NCBI GenBank assembly: GCA_963978545.1
Contig: OZ021729.1
Location: forward strand, 91,666,466 to 91,730,465
Length of the DNA stretch: 64,000 nt
Origin: Linyphia triangularis
Lineage: Eukaryota; Arthropoda; Arachnida; Araneae; Linyphiidae
Direction of reading: 5' to 3'
The notes under the pieces are model-generated. The model did no database searches. It saw nothing but the letters and a program-made list of their open reading frames with translations, and had not been told where the DNA came from. Numbering within the stretch: the stretch's first letter is position 1; each line of letters begins with the position of its first letter. Positions 48,470-59,862 of this stretch are shown piece by piece. Made by a program: the position numbers and the translations under genes.

Positions 48470-48560
48470 TAGACCGGAAGCCGTCCCTTCGAGTGACCCT
48501 TCCGGTTCAAATCCGGGTGGTAGAGTCACGTGACACTCACCGGAAGTGAGAAGGGGGAAT
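48470..48560. promoter_or_regulatory. ETS/E-box cluster, promoter-like
   Basis: Within 90 bases: ACCGGAAG (48474), CTTCCGGTT (48509), GTCACGTGAC (48526-48535) and ACCGGAAGTGAG (48540), i.e. three ETS-type GGAA cores and a palindromic CACGTG. This combination is common in housekeeping promoters. No transcript start or gene is visible next to it. Confidence 0.35.
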
Positions 48561-50520
48561 CTTGTCCGACGAATTGCGTGTTATTTAGAAATTGCAAGTG
48601 TTTTAAAACGATAGATATGTGAATTTCGTGCTAAGGGGATGAATGCTGGATGGGAGAAGGGGGGGGGGTATGTTTAGATGTCGGAATTTAAAAATGAATG
48701 TTGTGTTGTGCGTGAAGCAGGTGTCGTGTTTCCATGTATTGTTTGGGATATGCTTGCGGATCTTGAGATATATGTCGAAATGATTTTCTTTCTTTCCTTT
48801 TTTTAATTTGGGTATGCATTTTTAACGGTTTTCGACGGTTACATGTTTTGTTGCGATTTTTTTTTTCCTTTGTTCGTGTATCGGTTAAAAATAGACAATG
48901 ACATGTTGAGAATTTGTAGGATATTTAAATCCTTTATATTAACTTCGATCATTGTTAAGTGGGTCCAGTACCAAAATTTCGTCAAAAATCCCAATTTTTT
49001 TTTTTTTTTTTTTAAATAGTTCATACATTTCTGAAGAGAATTATGTTCTTATCTTATTCCTCTGGTGATTAGAACGCCACAAAATTACCTGTTATTTAAA
49101 TATCAATAATGGGCGTAACGCCTTGAAGCTTCTGCTTAGAGTGTGTTTTTCGAGCACTAGTGATTTTCATAAATGTTGCATATTCAAATTAATATATCTC
49201 CAGAATCATTAACAATTGGCTATTCAAATTTTTGGAGTCTTTAATTCATATCGTTTTAAACATTTTGTCTTCGCAGAATTTTATTTTTTTAATTCTGTGT
49301 CAAAATATAACAATTAACGTAAAGGATAAAATAAAAAAAAAGCAAAATTTCAATTTTTTAACTTTGCGAATTTTTTGAATTTTTTCTAATACTCCTATCA
49401 CAATTCTGTGAAGACAAAATTTTCTTTATATAAGTATGTATTGCAGAAAGCATTCACTTCGAAAAAAAAATTATTTTTTCTTGACTTATCAAAATACGCA
49501 AACATCAACTATTATGGATTTTTATTAGTTTTTAATTTTTTTAAAAATAACTAAACACAATATTTAAAAAAACATTATCTCAAAGATATATAAATAGTAT
49601 ATCATACATAAGATAAATTTTTGACATAAAAATATATATAAATAAAGTTTTTTTTTTATTTTCTGTACCAGACCCCCTTCTACCAGACTTCCCTGTTACC
49701 AAAATTGTTTAATCAGAATAAATAAAAGATATTTGGACGTGAATACATTCATATTCGTTTTTAAAAAATACATTTTGAGACGAGTTTTCTGATAGAGATG
49801 TTTTTAATATTTAAAATTAGATGCGAACACGAAGCTGACTACAGAATCAGTGGTGTGTTAATGAATATAAAATTTGGTAAAGGAGTACATTTTTTTGATT
49901 ATCTGTCCAGCTACAGATTTTTTTAAAAATATATTTTCAATACATATCTAAAAAAAAAAAAAAAATCGCTCTTTCTGTTGATACGCTTTTGGTAAAATAG
50001 ATTAGTAATTTGAATTTGAAAAAAAAAATGTGTAAAAATTTGGAAATTAATTGTAAGCCAATAAAATGTTGTTATTATAGTAAGGGTTAATAGATTTCGC
50101 TGTTTGCATTTCTGGATAAAACAAAACCATAAATTGATCATAAACTAACACTACACACTAATATACGTACATACATATTGCCAGGAAATATTTGTACAGT
50201 CATAAACAAAAACAGATACATTTCTGATGAGGAACGTTTAACAACATAATTATTTTCAAGATTCTGAATTGGTGAAGAAGCTCGGACAAAAGCAATTAAA
50301 TCCTTAAAGAAATGAAAAGTGGTCATCTCTGTTAAAATCCCGTAAAAGTTTCATCAAATTCGAAAAACATTTTTCACATCCTTTGCAATAGAATAATTTT
50401 AACCCCATCAAAATACATTGTTTTGTATCCCTTATAACGATACTTAAAAGTGGATTTTCAAATGACTGTTGAAAAAATAAGAGATCTGCCACTTGAGATT
50501 CCGGATTTGAATTTAATGGA
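48561..50520. other. AT-rich DNA, no gene seen
   Basis: Contains a 10-G run (48659-48668), T runs near 48996-49013, and the dispersed repeat at 49706-49895. At 50495-50535 the plus strand reads PDLNLMECIYAEF, faintly like a Tc1 SPDLNPIE motif; too weak to call. Confidence 0.4.
49706..49895 (+). repeat. Dispersed repeat, copy B
   Basis: Partner of 6343-6530: AATAAATAAAAGATATTTGG, CTGATAGAGATGTTTTTAAT and GTGTGTTAATGAATATAAAA. It carries an extra ~40 bases (GATGCGAACACGAAGCTGAC) relative to copy A. Confidence 0.55.
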
Positions 50521-50580
50521 ATGCATTTATGCAGAGTTCAGTGCATTTATACAGAGTTCAATGCATTTATACAGAGTTCA
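50521..50580 (+). repeat. Three tandem 20-bp units
   Basis: ATGCATTTATGCAGAGTTCA, then two copies with ACAGAGTTCA. Perfect spacing of 20. Confidence 0.9.
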
Positions 50581-51949
50581 ATGACAAATCATCTCGGAAC
50601 AAAAATTTATATTGATACCAGTAATTTGGTTTTGTGCAAGCAAAGAAATATTTTGTAGAAATTTAGGATAAAACACTATATCCAGTGTAAAGGGTTTCCG
50701 TGAGACAAAAATATATTCTTAATTATTATGGTTTGGAGAAATGATCATTAAACTTAAGTAAATGGATTTAAAAATTAATGTTTTATTGCGCTTAACATTT
50801 TATTAGACTATGACGTTTTCTGTCACTCTCTAATATTAAAAAAAAATTATCATTTTACCTGAAGACATTCTTGATAGAATAGTTTTAAAATAATGTTGTT
50901 TACGAAAAGAACTATTGAATTAACATTCAGCATGGTATTATTTTCAGACATAGAAGAACTTAATAGTAAAATTGCCAGTCCTTCTCCTTACACCTCCTCA
51001 AATCAAATCCAGTGCCGAAGGAATTGTGCATGTTTCGATATTTTGTTCCTGAGAACATTAATGTTTGTCATTGAAGTTACAATTCTATTATTCCACCTTA
51101 GCATTAACACAATAAGATTAAAACAAAATAACCGATATACATGTTAGATTACTTTCAAATAAAAGGTAAATATTTTATTTTTACTAAAATTGAACTTTCA
51201 AGTTATGAATATACTAAGACTAATTCCAATAAAAAAAAATGTCTGTTAACAACAATTTTAAAATTTTAAATTTATAAAATTATTAGCCAAAAATTATATT
51301 GTAAAAATATATACCAGTTAAGAGCAAACGATAGATTCGTTAATTAAATGCTCGTACATAGTTAATCCCGAAAAATAATTAATGGTTAAAGTCAAATTAA
51401 AAGACACAATTTTATACTACCTTCACCTTGACCAGTGATCGACTAACTCATTAGTGAAAAGTGCCGAAGCATTGCAACGATTAAGATTTCTTTTGAAAAC
51501 TATGGTTTCAGAGGTCGGTCGGTTTAAACTACTATTACTACTATTAACCCATTACCACCGGTTGGTAAGAAAATTGGCCAATCGACATTTCAATTTTTTT
51601 TCTTTTCTAATAAATTGATATTTATTAGCGTTACCACTTAGTGTTTTTTTAAAAAATCATAAAGATAATTCCCCCCCCCCCCCAAAAAAAAATTGAAATA
51701 TTCAAAATATACTTTAAATTATCTAAATAAACGAGGTATAGGATAAAAAGCAATTGTTTTTAACTATTTCAAAGTCGTCTTTAATTGGATAAATAAAACA
51801 ACATATAATAATAATAATCTTATTAATTGGCCAATTTGACTAGACTGATGCAGCTAAAGAACCGTAGTTTACCGACTACTGGTCTATGTCAGTAGTCGAA
51901 AACTGCGGCTCATTAGCCATTTGAGCACTGTCAAATATTTTTGTTATAT
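50581..51949. other. AT-rich DNA, no certain gene
   Basis: A plus frame at 50893-51147 contains a Ser/Pro-rich middle (IASPSPYTSSNQIQCRRN) but no recognisable domain. A 13-C run lies at 51671-51683. Confidence 0.4.
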
Positions 51950-52620
51950 CTGGTATTATTTATCGTAGTAGACTGAGTAGTAGTAATAGTAGTTCAGCCG
52001 AATCCTAAAAACATGAGTCTTAAAATAAAATTTGGCTCTCAAAAAAATCTGAATCATTGAATAGTTTTATTATATCTGGTATCGTTTAATGTTAACAGAC
52101 CGAGTAGTAGTAGTAGTGGTAGTAGTAATAGTAGTTAGTAGTAGTTCAACCAACTCCTAAAAACATGGTTCTCAAAAAGAAATTTGACTCTAGAAATTAT
52201 TAATCATTGAATATATTTTTATACCTGGTATTATTTAGTGTTAGTAAACAAAGTAGTGGTAGTAATAGTAAGTAGTAGTTTAAGCTACTCCTAAAAACAT
52301 GGTTCTTGAATTAAAATGTGGTTCTCAAAAAAATTTGAATTATTGAATATTTTTATTATATTTGATATTATTGAATATTTTTATTATATTTGATATTATT
52401 TAATGTTAGCCGACCAAGTAGTAGTAGTTCAACCGATTCCTAAAAACATGGTTCTTAAAACGAAATTTGACTCTCAAAAAAATCTGAATCATTTCATATT
52501 TTGTTATATCTGGCATTATTTAATACTAGTTGACCGAGTAGAAATAGTTATAAGTAGTTGAATTGACTCCTATAAACATGGTTCTCAAAACGTAATTTGG
52601 CTTTAAAAAAATAGTTTTTA
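51950..52620 (+). repeat. Degenerate ~130-bp tandem repeat with GTAGTAGT tracts
   Basis: Five or so units carrying GAGTAGTAGTAGT, TTCAACCGACTCCTAAAAAC, ATGGTTCTTAAAACGAAATT, TGACTCTCAAAAAAATCTGA, ATCATTGAATATTTTTATTA and TCTGGTATTATTTAATGTTA. A further partial unit lies at 53350-53430, into which the solo LTR inserted. Confidence 0.8.
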
Positions 52621-52995
52621 TTGTACTATTCAATACATAATAAAATTATTTTTATTATACTATTCTATTATACTATTCAATACATAATAAAATTATTTTT
52701 ATTATGCTATTCAATACATAATAAAATTATTTTTATTATACTATTCAATACATAATAAAATTATTTTTATTTTACTATTCTATTATACTATTCAATACAT
52801 AATAAAATTATTTTTATTATGCTATTCAATACATGATAAAATTATTTTTATTATACTATTCAATACATAATAAAATTATTTTTATTATACTATTCAATAC
52901 ATAATAAAATTATTTTTATTATACTATTCAATACATAATAAAATTATTTTTATTAAACTATTCAATACATAATAAAATTATTTTTATTATACTTC
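52621..52995 (+). repeat. ~33-bp minisatellite, about 11 units
   Basis: CTATTCAATACATAATAAAA followed by TTATTTTTATTATA, repeated with occasional TATTCTATTATA insertions that give a longer higher-order period. Confidence 0.9.
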
Positions 52996-53430
52996 TCAAT
53001 ATATAAAAATTTTATAATATTAGTAGACTGAATAGTAGTAGTAAGTAATAGGAGTGTAGTGGGGCTGGTACACGCCGATATGGCATAACGATACTTTTTT
53101 GAGCCCCGGTACGGCGCACTTCCACTTTTTTTTAACTAATTAATAATAACACATAAATCTTTATGCATGTATTGTGATAAAAGTTAGTGAGTAAAAAATA
53201 TATAAATGAAGAATATTTAGCTTTTGTATTTTAAATTATTTAAAATATTGTGAATTTACATTTTATAATAAAAAAATCCCAGATACAGTTGGAGTTACCG
53301 CCACGATCGGGAAGCTTGCGTATCGGTAAAAAAAAATTTAGCGCTTGAACCCTGGTTTGTAGTAATTCAACAGACTCCTACAAAAAAGGTTCTTAAAACA
53401 AAATTTGGCTCACAAAAAATTCAAAATTAT
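52996..53430. other. Repeat-derived flank with GC-richer insert
   Basis: GGGGCTGGTACACGCCGATA (from about 53061) to GCGCTTGAACCCTGG (about 53340-53354) interrupts the GTAGTAGT repeat and could be another old insertion, though its ends do not match convincingly. Confidence 0.35.
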
Positions 53431-54139
53431 TGTTACGAATTTTTGTATATTTGTAAATATTTCGTAGTGTTAATTTTGTAAATGGGAAAATTTATGTACA
53501 TTTCACAAAAGGCAGTGCAATAGTACGTCTTTAGTTTGCTTCCCCGCAATGTGTGCTTGATAACGAGTTTTACAGAGGTAACGCTGGGAAGCGAGTTTTA
53601 CAAGGAGCAGAGCATTTAACATTATGGTAATGGCAATCTCGCCAAATTGGCGAGATAGAGCCAAGTTGGCGATGGTTTTGGCGACCATTTGGTGACATTT
53701 TTGCTCCCATGTACATGTATAGGACTTTTCGACTACTACCTGGAAAGTTCTCCAAATATCTACCTCTAGAAATTTTAAAAAGGTTTGATTCCTATATAAG
53801 CCGAACAAGCGAGCGGGGGAGTTAGTTAGTCAGCTAGGTTAATCAGTTAGTTGACTGAGTTGAGTCAGTTAGTTGACTGGAATTACTGATCTCAGTGAAC
53901 ATTACGAGTAGCTCTAAAGTGAACTGTATTGCATTGTCTTTTACGGCAATTTAGCAATTGTGTTGTCAAGTTTTCAACTGCTGTTTTGTGCTCTATTGTT
54001 GTGAAAAGAGCTGTATTGTGTCTACTAGAACGAGAAGTTCTGGAGCTGTAAGAGAATCTGTGAAGAGTAATATTGGAATAAATTTCTGCAAGTTTTGATC
54101 TGCTTTGGCTTTAAATCTTTCGAACCCATCCACACAACA
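53431..54139 (+). mobile_element. Solo LTR of a Ty3/Gypsy-like retrotransposon
   Basis: A 709-bp unit starting TGTTACGAATTTTTGTATAT and ending CCATCCACACAACA, i.e. TG...CA ends, flanked by TTAT on both sides (53427-53430 and 54140-54143; ATTAT if the last A is counted with the duplication). Internally it has a TATA box (CTATATAAGCCG, 53792) and a polyadenylation signal AATAAA (54077-54082) in the expected order, with CAGTTAGTTGACTG repeats between. No primer-binding site follows the right end and no internal coding region is present, so recombination between two LTRs probably removed the body. Gypsy-like is inferred from end sequence and 4-bp TSD. Confidence 0.85.
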
Positions 54140-54143
54140 TTAT

Positions 54144-54983
54144 TGTACTCTTTGGCTGCTTTGACTAATGTTTACCTACCACTGACCTACACCATCAGTC
54201 CATCGCCGTCATCCAGCATCGATGGCCACTCCCTCTCTGCAAATAATCCTGATGCCGTGTTGTATTAAAAATTGTTCTCCCATCATCCAAAAGGAATCAT
54301 CGAAATACAGTCTCCGTGGTCGCATTCCTCCGCCTTCCGAAAGGGTTAACAACCGGGTTCAAAAAATAGGGTTCACAATGGGGGGCCTTCTAAAGGGGTT
54401 GGCATTGCAGCACACAGGTGTGATTGGGCCCCAAAGGGGTTGTCGCGGGGCCAGGGAAGGTGCACTAAAAAAAGGGGTGAGGAATAGGCGAGGGTGCATT
54501 GAGGCACTCTCAAGTCAGGAGTTGGCTGTGGTGGATTTTTTCGACTGAACGAAGGCCTTAATCGTGCAGAGATCTCTTTTAACTCTTTGAAGCATAGTGA
54601 TTCTACACAGAAACCACTTACATTTTATTTCTCGATACGCAGACAGGTTTTACAGTGAAACCACAAAACGTATAAATAATCTATGTAATTTTTCAATTTT
54701 ATATGACCTGAAACAAAAAGCATTTTTTTATGCAAAAATAATAAAAATACGATTAGGTTCGTTATTTGTATTCACTGTTACTTGTATTGTGGTTTCTAAA
54801 AATATGTTTGCACTGACGCACGATTTCAATTTTCATCTGGAACTTCATTCGTTAACATCCACATAAATGACTGATTTTGTTTTAAACAGAACGTGTTCGA
54901 AATTAGGTTTGTAGAAACAAAAGAATAGATATCAGTTGAAGTTGATTTTAGTATAAAAATGAATAACACGCTTCTAAAAGAGT
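54144..54983. other. Unique DNA, GC-richer at 54180-54560
   Basis: A plus frame at 54222-54548 is open for 108 codons but shows Gly/Arg-rich, repeat-like composition (RGCRGAREGALKKGVRNRRG). GGGGCC-type words recur. It may be repeat-derived. I see no known domain. Confidence 0.4.
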
Positions 54984-55214
54984 CTACATATTAGGGTGGA
55001 GCGAAAAAAACTTTTTTTTTTCTTTCGAAATTCCAATCGATAGGGGATGCAAAAGTTGTATTTTGGATTCATTATTTTGTCGTAAAGTTTGTTCAAAATC
55101 TATTAATATCTTCCGGTGCTCCAAGTCCCATGAAATTTGCTGAAATGGTATTTTTTAGCAAAAAGTATCCTAAAGGAAACAATTCGTAAAAAAAAAAATT
55201 ACAGAATTGGCAGG

Positions 55215-55395
55215 TTGTTGGTTGTATTCAGATTATCTGGCGCCGTCAGCAACACGAGGGCTATAATGCGCCGAAACATTTCGTCATTTAACAAACCAAC
55301 ATACATTTACAAACACCCATGCCTACACGGGACTCGAACCCGCAACCTCGCGGTCTAGAAGCCAGCACGCTAACCACTACACCGTTTGGTCGGCC
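55215..55395 (-). mobile_element. SINE (family 1) nested in the hAT-like element
   Basis: A full-length 181-bp minus-orientation copy flanked by a perfect 14-bp duplication ACAGAATTGGCAGG (55201-55214 and 55396-55409). Box B is GGACTCGAACCC in plus orientation. Its insertion inside the transposon dates it as the younger event. Confidence 0.95.
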
Positions 55396-55859
55396 ACAGA
55401 ATTGGCAGGATAATTTAATAACATAATTTAGATGTACTTAAATATAGAAAAAAGTATTTTAAATTTGCTTCATATTTTGATGTACCCCAAGCCTTCTAAA
55501 ATCGATTCAAAAATTAAAAATTAAAAAAAAAAGTATTTCCAAGTTCGAAAAATATAATATTAAAATCGAAATTTATATCAAAGTAAACTTACTAGATTTT
55601 ATTATAATAATCCATCTGTGAAATATAATTACATTTCCAACATCTTTAAAAGGTGATTAATCATTTACTTGGCTTTAGCTTTTAATCGTTACCATCGTTA
55701 TTAATGAAAGATTCATTACTAGTTAATTGAAATTAAAGTTCATTTGAAATCTTATATTCTGACTTAGTGCTGAAACTTTTTACTAAGGATCTTGATTTTA
55801 GTCTATTTAGTATGAAACTATGACGCTTCATTTCTCCGTATACACTTTCTGATGTTTCA

Positions 55860-56800
55860 GAGATAAGTCGGACTCCACGTTCAACTGCTTGAGTGATGTC
55901 GCCCATTCCACTGCTTTCCAGCTATTCACTGCACTCTCAATTTCAACTGTTGGGACTCATTATAGGAGGATCATATGGACCAACTTTTTGCCAATTAATA
56001 AGTTCAGTGTAATCCTCTAATTTGAAGTTAAGTTTTAGCACTTTCATGTTTACGGTTTTTTTCTTTTGACTTCTAGCAATTAATTTTCTGGATAGCAAAA
56101 AAAAAAAAAAAACCTGTTTTACTGAATAACATCATCAACTATAGCTCGGATATCCAGTGCCATATATCGAGAAAATGATGCAAGTCTCCATATATGACGG
56201 GTTCCTTCTGTAAGAGAGCTATTTCTTTTTACATGAAACCATAAAAGTGCATATGCTTTCATATTATACGCGGTAAGCTATAACACATTTTCTGATGGAG
56301 TTTTTGTACCTGCATACAATCTCAAAATAAGGTTTACAATTGTTAACCATCTTGAGCGTGCCATCAAGACCAGGTTTTTTCAAAGATAGATCCGTGGAAC
56401 ATGCACCAAGTGATACAGCTAAATAAATATTATATAAAATTTCTGGTCATTACTGAGAATCAAACTATCTATATTCGGCATATTCATTATTATTGAGACA
56501 ATTTCTTTATAGTGAGATTCTCGCAGTTTTTAATGGCTTTGCCAATTGGCCTAGTAAATGCTTTGGGACCAATTGTGGCATCGTTTTTCATCCAATGCAC
56601 ATAAGAGGCTGTTCGTTGGTTGATACGGAGCAAGCAAATGCATCATTGTAACGGCCTTCCCAGCACCAGCAAACGAATTACTCCTCCTATGTGATGGAAC
56701 AAACCTCAATGACGTTTGTTCCATCTTATTCAATTACACTACGTTTATTCAGTTCTATTCCACTTCCAGAAATTGTACTATGAACTCTTTTAGTTTTTGC
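55860..56800 (-). pseudogene. Decayed ORF of the hAT-like transposon
   Basis: The minus strand retains good pieces: IGPKAFTRPIGKAIKNCENL then TIKKLSQ (about 56590-56500); MARSRWLTIVNLILRLYAGT then KTPSENVL, stop, LTAYNMKAYALLWFHVKRNS, SLTEGTRHIWRLASFSRYMA and LDIRAIVDDVIQ (56367-56127); LEDYTELINWQKVGPYDPPI (about 56020-55960); then ITQAVERGVRLISETSESVY (about 55890). The A-R-W-L-T-x-x-N-x-I-x-R-L-Y signature belongs, from memory, to an uncharacterised multi-copy ORF family of arthropods and cnidarians; here it is physically tied to defined element ends. Several stops and frameshifts make it inactive. No catalytic triad could be assigned. Confidence 0.75.
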
Positions 56801-57501
56801 TTCTCCAGTTTCACAGTAACATGGCCGATATATTGCGAGCCTGGTTCCTGAAGAATTGTAAAATGGTCTTCTTTTTTCAATACTTGGATACTATTTCAAT
56901 CTCTGCTTTGAATGTAGTACATATTTTTGATCCAGTGTTCAAGGTCAAATGATGGGAATGTCTGACTAAGAGATGTGATAGTATTTCATTTTGAATGAAT
57001 GAAAACTTGCGTTTTTGGAAAAATTATATAATAACTTAACTTTCATGTGTCACTTTGTATGCATGCAGTGAATGAAAATTATGTTTAGGAAAATCATAAA
57101 GCTTAAAAGGCAAATATTGTTACGTTTTTTTTTTTTACTCTATTTAGAGGTAAAATTTGCGTAAAATTTGACTTTTGAACAGTTTTCAGGTGTTTTGGGG
57201 CACCGGAAGATATTACTTACAATTGAAATAATTTAGCATGTATATTAACAAACTTAAATTACATGTTTTGCATCCTCTTCCGATATTTTGTTATTGCTAG
57301 TTACTTTTTAAACTTTTAAATAAAATTTGCAGAAAAATGAAAAATTTCTGACTTTGTAAGTGCCTTGGGGTACCGGAAAATATCATTAAAAATACAAATA
57401 AGTCGGTGCTATGTCTATTTAAAAATGCAAAATGCAACATTTGCACCTCTTGCCGAATCATTTTTCCGACTTCTTAATTTTTCGCCCACCCTACTACATA
57501 T

Positions 57502-58379
57502 TCTTTCTACACACTTTTCTTTTCAAGGTCAAATAGCTGCAATATTGATCAAATAACCAAATACCCTTCCACATTCCGCTGAGGGATATTTTGGGATCAG
57601 TAAGTTTGGCAAAGCGAATATCTAGTACCAAAAACTAGGGGTGTGGAACATCGCACAACTTTCAATTCCACTATAATACTGGTCCCTACATTTAAATTTT
57701 ATGTGGAATAGTGTTATTACCATTTTCATATTTTCACCCATTTGAAAAAAATAGCCAGTTTGGCGATAATTCTTAAACGGGCAAAAAAATAAAAACACGA
57801 AAATTACAAATTTGGCGATATACTTTTCGATAATTCTTACATTATCCGTTCTTGTAAGTGAAACAGAGGACATGAGAGAAACGGTCGTTAATGAGCGATG
57901 CTCAAGGAAAGAGAACTCTGTGTTAAAGACTTTCGTTTTTCAACTTTTTATACCTTTATAGCATTTTTACGGGTATTAAGGATTTTTTCATGTGTTTATT
58001 ATTATTACTATTTCTTTTATATTTTCATGTTTTGCGCTGGCGCAATATTGACGAAAACCTTAATGATAAGTCCCATAACCCAAAAATACGAGAGAAAAAA
58101 AAATTGAAAATTTTTTGTTTGACCGAAAGCAATACTTTCATTGTCTTATAATAATTTCACCCGACCTTGATTCTGACAACTTGTTTCTGGTCAATTGCAG
58201 CACTACCTGTTTAGATTTGATATCTTCTATTTGAGAAACAAAATATTATTTTCCCATCGAAAGATATTTCAGAAAGCGCCAACAGTTTACAATATTTGCA
58301 TTTGCGATTTAGAAAACCCAATAAAACCAACTTTTAATATCTGCCAGAAGAAAAGCCATTTTTCCCCATAATGATTTGC
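57502..58379. other. AT-rich DNA with one short dispersed repeat
   Basis: 57638-57700 matches 34614-34690 (GAACATCGCACAACTTTCAA, CACTATA, ACTGGTC, ACATTTAAATTT). Otherwise nothing assignable. Confidence 0.5.
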
Positions 58380-59000
58380 AGTCCATCATTGGCAGTTCCG
58401 TGACCACCTTTTCCGTCTCAATCTCAGCAGAGATCATCCACTTTCCAATGAGAGAGTCACTCTGCGTTTTTCCACCTGTAATTATCCACCTTCCGATACC
58501 GAAAATGTACTCAACATCCTGCGTCCAAAAACTTCCCCCTCAACTCGCCCACCGGTCATTAAAACAACGCGAACCAAAAAAAAAAACTCAACACACCTCT
58601 TTCAGCACGGAATTAACTCTTCGCCGTGGGTAATTAGGGTAAACTACGGCGGCGGCTTTTTCCCGCCACCAAAAGCGTTTAAAAGTCGCCGAGTTTCTCA
58701 GTCATAAGATGCATCAGAACAGCCCTCGTAATTAGTCCTAGTGCAGAGAGGGGGGGAACATATGTTTGGAATGGCGGGAAAAGGAGAAAATAAAAACCTT
58801 TGTTGTTATCCGCGAGGAACTAATTGCTGTAATTAAACGCTCCAGACGAAAGATTTTCGCGAAAGATTTCTCCCCGTTAATTGTTGTTTGACCGCGGTAT
58901 TCTTAGGGAGGGGAGGAGGGGGGGTGCAAGATTCGAATTGCGAGGTACCTCCCCCCTCCAGTAATTAAGGAAATCGAAAAGTAGTGAGTAATTGTCGACA
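58380..59000. promoter_or_regulatory. Unique block dense in TAATTA/TAATTG sites
   Basis: Unlike its flanks this block is GC-moderate and non-repetitive. TAATTA, TAATTG or TTAATT cores occur near 58480, 58611, 58631, 58729, 58819, 58832, 58877, 58962 and 58989, together with GGCGGCGGCTTTTTCCCGCC, an E2F-like word. Dense homeodomain-type cores in a gene-poor region suggest a developmental enhancer; this is inference from motifs only. Confidence 0.35.
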
Positions 59001-59862
59001 TGTCAGCTGATGGTAACAAATACCAGACAGAGAACTTTTTCGTAATTTAGTTTTCAGTTCTCCCGCACCCAACAGTTATTTCTGCTCAACAAATGGTGGT
59101 TCGGTTCTTCTCTTATGGCAATAATCTGAGAACATTGCATTAAAAGCCATGTATTTCTAGCATTTTAAAAGGGAATTCTTTAACTTCCTTTTCAGGACTA
59201 TTTCTAAGCATACTGTATGTTTTTCGTCAAACCCAATTTTATTTTTGTAAATAGTTATTTATGCAACTAGTTGGGAAAGTAATACGCGTTCATACGAGGT
59301 AAAATGTTTATTTGACGAATCCATTTAACACGTGTCAAATAATTTACCGATTTTGAAAAAGTATTTTTCCTCGTGTTGCATACAAAAAATTTTATACTCA
59401 TACGTAAAAAAAAATATCTTGCATATATAAACTAAAGTTGGCAACTCCAGGTAATAAATTTCTTCTGAAAATATATCATTTCAATACCAAGACAATATAA
59501 TATTTGAGCATGTGTATTCGATACTTTTTCACACTAGTCCACGAATTTTGATTAAAAATGATCAAATAAAGTTAAATTTTTTGTACGTTATTATAAAAAG
59601 TAATTTTTTGTACTCTCTTTGTTGGTTTTTGATAGGCATTAAACTAAATTAAAAACACGAATTGGTTTTTTTTTTTAATTATGACAACTTATTGTAACCC
59701 AAAATGTTAGGAAATTAGTACAATTATCTTTTATATCTCATATAATTTTATAATCATTTAATAATATTTTCTTATAATCTCATAAAGCAAGTTTAGATAC
59801 TCCATCGAACATCATTCTGATTTTTCTACAGAACGTGGAGACAAGTTAGTCAATTACGAATT
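59001..59862. other. AT-rich DNA, no gene seen
   Basis: Short frames and A/T runs only. Confidence 0.5.

Larger units (their letters stand above)
54992..57493 (-). mobile_element. hAT-like DNA transposon, 2.5 kb, 8-bp TSD
   Basis: The ends TAGGGTGGAGCGAAAAA and the complement of TAGGGTGGGCGAAAAA are inverted repeats. Exactly outside them CTACATAT occurs on both sides (54984-54991 and 57494-57501), a perfect 8-bp target-site duplication. Subterminal copies of ATCTTCCGGTGCYCCAA lie near 55110 and, inverted, near 57190-57215 and 57365-57385. An 8-bp TSD with YAGGG ends fits hAT; P-like elements also make 8-bp duplications. A decayed minus-strand ORF occupies the middle and a younger SINE sits at 55215-55395. 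Confidence 0.9.

Noticed and set aside
48505..48530. Box-B-like GGTTCAAATCC suggesting a tRNA gene
   Set aside because: No box A, no acceptor-stem pairing and no cloverleaf around it.
50495..50540. Tc1-like PDLNLMECIYAEF on the plus strand
   Set aside because: Too short, key Pro-Ile-Glu context altered, no terminal repeats nearby.
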